Assembly (NCBI GenBank): GCA_024645065.1
Contig: JAHEGP010000097.1
Span: 1-10,390 of the forward strand
Direction: 5' to 3'
Source of the DNA: Cellvibrionales bacterium
GTDB taxonomy: Bacteria; Pseudomonadota; Gammaproteobacteria; Pseudomonadales; JAHEGP01
Length of the DNA: 10,390 nt
Shown: one piece after another, positions 5,910 to 10,390 of the stretch
Layout: each line of letters starts with the position of its first letter
Numbering within the stretch: position 1 is the first letter of the stretch
Position numbers and translations under genes: made by a program
The notes under the pieces: generated by a model
Seen by the model: the letters and a program-made list of their open reading frames with translations, nothing else
What the model was told of the DNA's origin: nothing
Database searches by the model: none

Positions 5910-7868
5910 ATGACCACGAAACCACTGCGCTATGATCGGGTAGACGATGCCGTTGAACATATCGTTAACTCACTGCATGGCAATATCATTCTGGGCTTGC
6001 CGTTGGCGCTGGGCAAACCGGTGCAGTTTGCCAATGCTCTGTATAACCGGGCCAAAGCCGACCCGGGCATCTCATTGAGAATATACACTGCCCTGTCGCT
6101 GGGACGCCCCAGGCCGGGTAACGATCTGGAAAAGCGCTTTCTGGCGCCCTTCGCCGATCGGGTTTTTGGAGACTACACGGAGCTCGATTACCTGGTCGAC
6201 ATGTCGAACAACGAGCTCCCCACCAATGTACAGGTGCACGAATTCTATTTTCGACCCGGCGCCCTGTTGCGCAACGCAACCGCCCAGCAAAACTATATAT
6301 CCAGCAATTACACCATGGCAGCCCGGGACCTCAATGCCACAGGTATCAATGTCCTGGCTCAAATGGTGGCCAGTCGAGGGCAAGGGGACGAGCAATCGCT
6401 GAGCCTGAGCTGCAATCCCGAGCTTACCCTCGACCTGGTACCCATGCTGGAAAAACGCAAGAGCGCCGGGGAGAAGATATTCCTGGTCGGCCAGGTTCAC
6501 CGGGACTTGCCGTTTATGATCAACGACGCCGAGTTTTCGCCCGGGGTACTCGACCTGCTGATCGAGGATGAACGCGGCCACCAGACTTTGTTCAGCACCC
6601 CCAATATGCCGGTGGAAATGACTGATTACTTCGTCGGGGTGCATGCCAGCGCATTGCTGAAGGACGGTGGAACCCTGCAGATCGGCATTGGCGCACTGGG
6701 GGACGCACTGGTTTACTCTGCCCTGCTGCGCCAGCAGGACAATCACCACTATCGTGCACTGCTCGATTCACTGGGGGTCCATGAAAAGTGGCGCGAGTTG
6801 ATTGATCGCGAGGGCGGCGATGGCGTGTTTTCCCGGGGTCTCTATGGCTGCAGCGAAATGTTTATCAACGGCTTTATCAAACTGATACAGGCCGGTGTGA
6901 TCAAGCGGCGGGTTTTTGCCGATCCCGAGGTACAGCGGCGCGTCAACAGTGGCGAAGTCGACCCCTCCACCCTGGAGGGAGGCACCATCATGCATGGCGG
7001 TTTCTACCTCGGACCGGCGGATTTTTACCAGGCCCTCAGGGATCTCGAGCCAGAGCTTGCCAAAAGCATCAATATGACCCGCATCAGCTTTGTAAACCAT
7101 CTTTACGGCGGGGAGGATATCAAACGCTTGCAGCGCACTGACGGGCGCTTCGTCAACACTATATTCACGGCAACGCTGCTGGGGGCCGCCGCCTCGGATA
7201 TGACTGAAGAGGGCCTGGTCATCAGCGGGGTTGGCGGGCAATACAACTTTGTTGCCCAGGCCCAGGAGCTGGAGGGAAGCCGTTCCATCCTGCTCCTGCG
7301 CAGTACCCGCGAGCGCGAGGGGAAGGTCACATCAAATATCGTGATGAGCTACGGCCACAACACCATCCCCCGGCACCTGCGGGATATTGTGGTGACCGAG
7401 TACGGCATTGCCGACCTGCGCGGCAAGTGCGATGCCGATGTCATTGCAGCCATGCTCAATATCGCCGATTCGCGCTTCCAGGACGATTTACTCCACGAGG
7501 CGATCAGCGCTCGCAAGATTCGGTCCGATTACCAGATTCCGGAAATGTTTCGCCACAACACGCCTGCCCGGCTCCAGGCAGTCTATGAAGGTTACCAAAA
7601 ACAGGGGATGTTCCCGATGCTGCCCTTCGGTAGCGATTTCACTTACGTGGAGGAGCGCCTGCTTCCTGCGCTGGGCTGGTTGAAGGAAAAAACCCAGACC
7701 CGCAACCTGCTGAAACTGGCACGGGCCACCCTGCGCGACCATGTGGATGACCAGCGTTTCAAGGTGCACCTCGAGCGCATGGGCCTGGATAAGCCCAAAT
7801 CCCTGAAGGAAGAAGTCTACCAGCGGCTGTTGCACGCAGCGCTGTCTGCTACGGAGCCCTTGAGATAG
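5910..7868 (+). CDS. Acetyl-CoA hydrolase/CoA-transferase family protein, long form
   Basis: A 652-residue cytosolic protein of the acetyl-CoA hydrolase/4-hydroxybutyrate CoA-transferase family, which moves CoA between carboxylic acids through an enzyme glutamyl-CoA intermediate. Seen: an N-terminal LPLALGKPVQFANALYNRA (30-48) as in the family's first Rossmann-like domain; GGTLQIGIGALGDAL (253-267), the glycine-rich CoA-binding stretch; GLYGCSEMFINGFIKLI (311-327), where Glu316 fits the catalytic glutamate; FVNHLYGGEDIKRLQR (394-409); SGVGGQYNFVAQA (445-457); and VTEYGIADLRGK (495-506), the family's C-terminal signature. Usual members are about 430-500 residues. This one is longer before the glutamate and has about 145 residues after the signature, helix-rich with a charged end. 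The substrate is not predictable. It ends with tandem stops TAG TGA. The peptidase ends 148 bases upstream on the same strand, so an operon is possible but not shown. Confidence 0.86.
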   Translation: MTTKPLRYDRVDDAVEHIVNSLHGNIILGLPLALGKPVQFANALYNRAKADPGISLRIYTALSLGRPRPGNDLEKRFLAPFADRVFGDYTELDYLVDMSNNELPTNVQVHEFYFRPGALLRNATAQQNYISSNYTMAARDLNATGINVLAQMVASRGQGDEQSLSLSCNPELTLDLVPMLEKRKSAGEKIFLVGQVHRDLPFMINDAEFSPGVLDLLIEDERGHQTLFSTPNMPVEMTDYFVGVHASALLKDGGTLQIGIGALGDALVYSALLRQQDNHHYRALLDSLGVHEKWRELIDREGGDGVFSRGLYGCSEMFINGFIKLIQAGVIKRRVFADPEVQRRVNSGEVDPSTLEGGTIMHGGFYLGPADFYQALRDLEPELAKSINMTRISFVNHLYGGEDIKRLQRTDGRFVNTIFTATLLGAAASDMTEEGLVISGVGGQYNFVAQAQELEGSRSILLLRSTREREGKVTSNIVMSYGHNTIPRHLRDIVVTEYGIADLRGKCDADVIAAMLNIADSRFQDDLLHEAISARKIRSDYQIPEMFRHNTPARLQAVYEGYQKQGMFPMLPFGSDFTYVEERLLPALGWLKEKTQTRNLLKLARATLRDHVDDQRFKVHLERMGLDKPKSLKEEVYQRLLHAALSATEPLR

Positions 7869-7944
7869 TGACAGCAATTTGAAGTTGCCCAGACAAAAAG
7901 CCGGGGCGGGCTGTAAAATCCCCGCGAAATATATCGTTCCGTTT

Positions 7945-7953
7945 TGCTATGAT
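7945..7953 (+). promoter_or_regulatory. Candidate extended -10 promoter before the DUF4239-like gene
   Basis: TGCTATGAT fits an extended -10 element about 46 bases before the ATG at 7999. No convincing -35 box is visible at 16-18 bases. It suggests the membrane-protein gene is transcribed separately from the CoA-transferase gene. Confidence 0.4.
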
Positions 7954-7998
7954 AGCGTCGATTTCTCCAACCACAGGACTCGCTGGTAGCCAGGGCTT

Positions 7999-8829
7999 AT
8001 GTTCAAAACGACAGTGCTTGATTTTATACCGCTGTGGGCGATCTTCCTGGGCTCAGCGATGCTTGTTGTCGCGTCGATCGAAGCAGGGTTCCTGATTGGC
8101 AATTGGCGGGCAAAACGCACCAAAAAGAGTGACCTGCCGAACACGGGAGGATCGGTCGCCGCAACACTGGGCCTGTTAGCCTTTATGCTGGCCTTCACCT
8201 TTGGCTCAACCACCAACCGCTGGGATGAACGTAAGGGGCTGGTGTTGGATGAAGCCAATGCCATAGGAACGGCCTACCTGAGAACAGAGCTGCTTCCAGA
8301 GCCCCAGCAAACTGAGATCAAGCACCTGCTAGAATCTTACCTGGATTTGCGTATAGGTCTGGCAAACGAAAATAAAGACAAACAACTCAGCACTGTGAAA
8401 AAACTTGGCGAATTCGAGCGTACCATCGAATCAGCACTTTCCCGGTCGAACAGACTTCAATCCAGCATATGGAATGAAGCAATGGCCGCCTACCGGGTGC
8501 AACCAACCCCCGGCACCGGCCTGTTCATAACTGCGATCAATGAAGTATTCGATATCCAGCAGGTACGCGTAACCAAAGCATTCGATCAACGCATGCCGAT
8601 GGTATTCTGGGTAACTCTTTATAGTCTGGCGATTCTGTCCATGGCCCTGAGTGGCTACGACGCGGGCCTGGCCCGGGGCGGCCGGACGCAAGCTCCATGG
8701 GTGGTCGCGTTCGCATTCTCGTCGGTATTGCTGCTCATTTTTGCTCTCGACCGGCCACAAACTTCAGCCGTAAACCAGGCACCCCTCGTTGAATTGCGCC
8801 ACAGTATGACCCCCGCCAATCCCCAGTGA
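7999..8829 (+). CDS. DUF4239/bestrophin-like four-helix inner-membrane protein
   Basis: A 276-residue membrane protein resembling the DUF4239 (bestrophin-like domain) family, whose function is not established. Seen: two hydrophobic helices near the N-terminus (about 10-34 and 51-70), a soluble helical region (75-195), and two more helices (199-219 and 232-250). Conserved-looking stretches are GLLAFMLAFTFG (58-69), RWDERKGLVLDEANAIGTAYLR (74-95), LLPEP (98-102) and ALDRPQ (249-254); this block order is what I know from the family. The pairing of helix 2 with an acidic, alanine-rich segment recalls bestrophin channels, but ion conduction is only a guess. The start codon has a short AGGG just upstream (3-base spacing), a weak site; no better start is seen. 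It is convergent with the secreted-protein gene, whose stop is 38 bases away, with no clear terminator between them. Confidence 0.75.
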   Translation: MFKTTVLDFIPLWAIFLGSAMLVVASIEAGFLIGNWRAKRTKKSDLPNTGGSVAATLGLLAFMLAFTFGSTTNRWDERKGLVLDEANAIGTAYLRTELLPEPQQTEIKHLLESYLDLRIGLANENKDKQLSTVKKLGEFERTIESALSRSNRLQSSIWNEAMAAYRVQPTPGTGLFITAINEVFDIQQVRVTKAFDQRMPMVFWVTLYSLAILSMALSGYDAGLARGGRTQAPWVVAFAFSSVLLLIFALDRPQTSAVNQAPLVELRHSMTPANPQ

Positions 8830-8867
8830 CCGGGTTGGTGCCCAAGCGCGGTCTCTCCACCTCGATG

Positions 8868-9851
8868 TCAGTTGGGCTCGACCTTGATGGTGATCACGCC
8901 GCTGTAATTGCCGGTCGAGGCCGCCCGAATATCGTCACCGTCGACCACCACCCGCATCGAGGCGTTGTCGCCACCGCCGCACTGGTTTTGCCTGGAACCG
9001 GTAAAGGGCCCGACCGGCACGCCACTGGAGAGGGAGTTACCGTTGGCAGGATCGGGCGACGGATCAAACAGCAGGGTGTAGGGTATGGTCTCGCCGGCGC
9101 TGCTGATAGCAAAATCGTTCGCGCTGGCATGGTGGGTGTTACTGCTTGCAGTCAGGCGGTAACCGGCGGAGCTGGAAGTGCTTTTGACGCAAAAGGACAT
9201 ATCCTGTTGCACGCTGGCCGCCACCCCGTCGTAGTCGGGCAGTTTGAAATCACCGACATTGAACAGGCGAGTGTAGGCCGGAATCGTCACCGCAATCTCG
9301 ATATCGGAATCTTCGAAGGGCTCCCGGGGTGAAATGTCGCAGTTGGTGCTGCTCGCCGGGGTTGCGCAGATAATCAGCCTGCCATAGGTTCCCACACCGG
9401 CGGTGGTGTAGCGCCCCTGGGGCAGATTCTGCAATTGCGACTCGCTGATACGCACATCCATGGTCACCGAGTTGCAGTTGGTAGAACCGGGAAAAACAGT
9501 GCCGGTAAACCCGCCATCGGTCAGGGCGATACCCTCGAAATTCAGCTCCAGTAACATCGAGTCCGAACCCCGGGTGGCGAGGAAGTCGCCACCAAAGCTC
9601 TGAATGCCCATAATGCCGTAATCCAGTGCGCGATTGCCGTTGCGCCGGGAGCGGATACAGCCGGTGCTGGTGGCGGTTAGGTCGCCACTACCGGTCCACT
9701 CCAGTTCGAGGGATGTCATATTGGAGCGCCAGTCGATGGTCTGGGCGCTGATCGAAGGGGCAATAAATAGGCAAAACGCGACTACACAAAGCCGGCCGCA
9801 CCGCTGTGCGGTTGTTAGCGGGTTGGCAGCTGTTTTTACCCCGCAGTACAC
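8868..9851 (-). CDS. Exported two-domain pilin-like protein (spore coat U/archaic chaperone-usher type), putative tip or minor subunit
   Basis: An exported beta-rich protein. I prefer the GTG at 9851 (327 residues): AGGGAG lies 7 bases before it, while the in-frame ATG at 9869 (333 residues) has no ribosome site. Numbered from the GTG: a signal peptide with a hydrophobic core ending SISA, cleavage after residue 36. The mature part has six cysteines (65, 126, 162, 171, 221, 291), enough for three disulphides. It looks like two domains. The first (about 37-184) ends near LPQGRYTTAGVGTYG. The second (about 185-327) carries LFNVGDFKLPDYDG, SFCVKSTSSSAGYRLTASS, NQCGGG and the final strand NYSGVITIKVEPN. 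The second domain matches the neighbouring small subunit block by block (FCV, paired Cys, terminal PN). Two-domain subunits with an N-terminal binding domain and a C-terminal pilin domain are tip adhesins in archaic (Csu-type) pili, so a tip role is inferred. No chaperone or usher gene is in view. It lies behind a terminator after the small subunit. Confidence 0.66.
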   Translation of the reverse strand: MYCGVKTAANPLTTAQRCGRLCVVAFCLFIAPSISAQTIDWRSNMTSLELEWTGSGDLTATSTGCIRSRRNGNRALDYGIMGIQSFGGDFLATRGSDSMLLELNFEGIALTDGGFTGTVFPGSTNCNSVTMDVRISESQLQNLPQGRYTTAGVGTYGRLIICATPASSTNCDISPREPFEDSDIEIAVTIPAYTRLFNVGDFKLPDYDGVAASVQQDMSFCVKSTSSSAGYRLTASSNTHHASANDFAISSAGETIPYTLLFDPSPDPANGNSLSSGVPVGPFTGSRQNQCGGGDNASMRVVVDGDDIRAASTGNYSGVITIKVEPN

Positions 9852-9856
9852 GCTCA

Positions 9857-9864
9857 CTCTCCCT
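9857..9864 (-). promoter_or_regulatory. Ribosome binding site selecting a GTG start
   Basis: AGGGAGAG on the minus strand sits between the in-frame ATG at 9869 and the GTG at 9851. It is correctly spaced only for the GTG, so it argues for the shorter protein. Confidence 0.5.
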
Positions 9865-9923
9865 GGCATGGTAACGATTTGGATGAATTACCGACCAACC
9901 GGTTGTTACGCTCCGGGGGACGC

Positions 9924-9949
9924 AAAAAGGGGAGCTTCAGCCCCCCTTT
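9924..9949 (-). terminator. Intrinsic terminator after the small pilin-like gene
   Basis: Read on the minus strand, AAAGGGGGGC pairs with GCTCCCCTTT around a TGAA loop (one G-U pair), and the stem runs into five T residues. It begins 20 bases after the TAA of the small subunit gene and 73 bases before the GTG of the two-domain gene. It should end most transcripts after the small subunit and let some read through, unless the downstream gene has its own promoter, which I do not see. Confidence 0.8.
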
Positions 9950-9968
9950 GGTTGCGCCGACGGCGGCT

Positions 9969-10390
9969 TTAGTTGGGCGCTACCGTGACGGTGATGGTGT
10001 CGGTGTAGGCTTCAGCGCCCACCGCGGCGGCCACCAGGGCTGCGCCGGAGAACTCGACGTTGAGGTCAACCAGTTCATTGGCGCATGCCAGGTCGTCGAC
10101 CAGCGCTGCGGCCAGTGTTATGTTTTTGCCCGTCGCATTGCTCAATGCAGTAGTTCCGTTACCGAGAAAGGCGCTGTAGCTGACTCCCTTTCCCTTTCCA
10201 TCACTGCGCTGCACCTCAAAATCATTGCTAGAGGCAACCGTCAAACTGACGCTGCCGGAGCCATTGTTGCTGCCCACGCAGAAGCTACCCGGGATGGCCG
10301 CCTTACCCTGGTCGGTGCCGTCCCAACCAGCGGCACCGGGATCGCTGAAGTCATAGTCATCCAGCCCTTTCAGTACCACCATCTCGTCGA
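9969..10390 (-). CDS. Pilin-like secreted subunit (spore coat U/archaic chaperone-usher type), N-terminus outside window
   Basis: The frame is open to the right edge. The first in-window ATG (10382) is probably internal, because codons for Asp-Glu precede it and no signal peptide is present; about 140 residues are visible. Seen from that Met: VVLKGLDDYDFSDPG, then a glycine/serine-rich strand region with SFCVGSNNGSGSVSLTVASS, DDLACANELVDLNVEF, and a final strand EAYTDTITVTVAPN. The two cysteines (in FCV and LAC) would form the single intradomain disulphide of SCPU-type pilins, and the closing YTDTITVTV strand is characteristic of that group. Short alternating hydrophobic strands, low complexity and lack of charge fit an exported fibre subunit. 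It is homologous in layout to the C-terminal half of the gene downstream. A terminator follows immediately, as expected for an abundantly made subunit. It could also be another type of surface beta-sandwich protein. Confidence 0.62.
   Translation of the reverse strand, partial: DEMVVLKGLDDYDFSDPGAAGWDGTDQGKAAIPGSFCVGSNNGSGSVSLTVASSNDFEVQRSDGKGKGVSYSAFLGNGTTALSNATGKNITLAAALVDDLACANELVDLNVEFSGAALVAAAVGAEAYTDTITVTVAPN

Noticed and set aside
6072..6749. A 225-codon minus-strand frame opposite the CoA-transferase gene
   Set aside because: It lies inside a well-supported gene, and its translation has no recognisable motif or signal.
7902..7924. CGGGG/CCCCG inverted repeat after the CoA-transferase gene
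   Set aside because: Five base pairs with a 13-base loop and no following T-run; too weak to call a terminator.
8826..9332. A 168-codon plus-strand frame starting at the end of the DUF4239-like gene
   Set aside because: It is antisense to the two-domain pilin-like gene, which has a signal peptide, paired cysteines and a homologous neighbour; the translated product looks random.
1..10390. Search for mobile elements, CRISPR repeats, tRNAs, integrase sites and defence-type genes
   Set aside because: I found no direct repeat arrays, transposase or integrase motifs, or tRNA-like cloverleaf. All large frames belong to metabolic, membrane or surface-protein families.

Overview
The window looks like an ordinary chromosomal stretch from a fairly GC-rich Gram-negative bacterium, most likely a marine gammaproteobacterium. 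That placement is inference: it rests on base composition, the secreted pilin-like subunits and the gene families present, and there is no rRNA or other marker gene. I see no tRNA or rRNA gene, CRISPR array, transposase, integrase or phage gene.

Layout. (1) Bases 1-2709, minus strand: a flavoenzyme pair. An alkyl-dihydroxyacetone-phosphate-synthase-like FAD oxidase is read first. Its stop overlaps the start of a GlpD-type glycerol-3-phosphate dehydrogenase, which runs off the left edge. (2) Bases 2808-4147, minus strand: a membrane-anchored or secreted LpqC/PHB-depolymerase-type esterase, followed by a small VOC (glyoxalase-fold) protein with a 4-base ATGA overlap. (3) Bases 4274-5761, plus strand and divergent from the esterase: a membrane-anchored M20 peptidase of the PM20D1/carboxypeptidase-S type. 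(4) Bases 5910-7868, plus strand: an unusually long acetyl-CoA hydrolase/CoA-transferase family protein. (5) Bases 7999-8829, plus strand: a four-helix membrane protein of the DUF4239/bestrophin-like type. (6) Bases 8868-10390, minus strand: two exported, cysteine-paired, beta-rich proteins resembling subunits of spore-coat-U/archaic chaperone-usher pili. The upstream one is a short single-domain subunit cut by the right edge. A strong intrinsic terminator separates it from a longer, apparently two-domain subunit.

How the genes may work together. Regions 1 to 4 share a lipid, acyl and ester theme: glycerol-3-phosphate and DHAP oxidation with an ether-lipid-synthase homologue, an ester hydrolase, a possible N-acyl-amino-acid hydrolase, and an acyl-CoA transferase. 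Only the two overlapping gene pairs are clearly co-transcribed, so a shared pathway beyond them is inference. The pilin-like pair is a separate surface-structure locus that continues to the right. Its terminator suggests the small subunit is made in excess over the two-domain one, as expected for a stalk and a tip protein.

Nothing here is clearly a new defence or mobile system. The points most worth a second look are the pilin/terminator/two-domain-subunit arrangement, the coupled AGPS-like/GlpD pair with its altered histidine motif, and the enlarged CoA-transferase.
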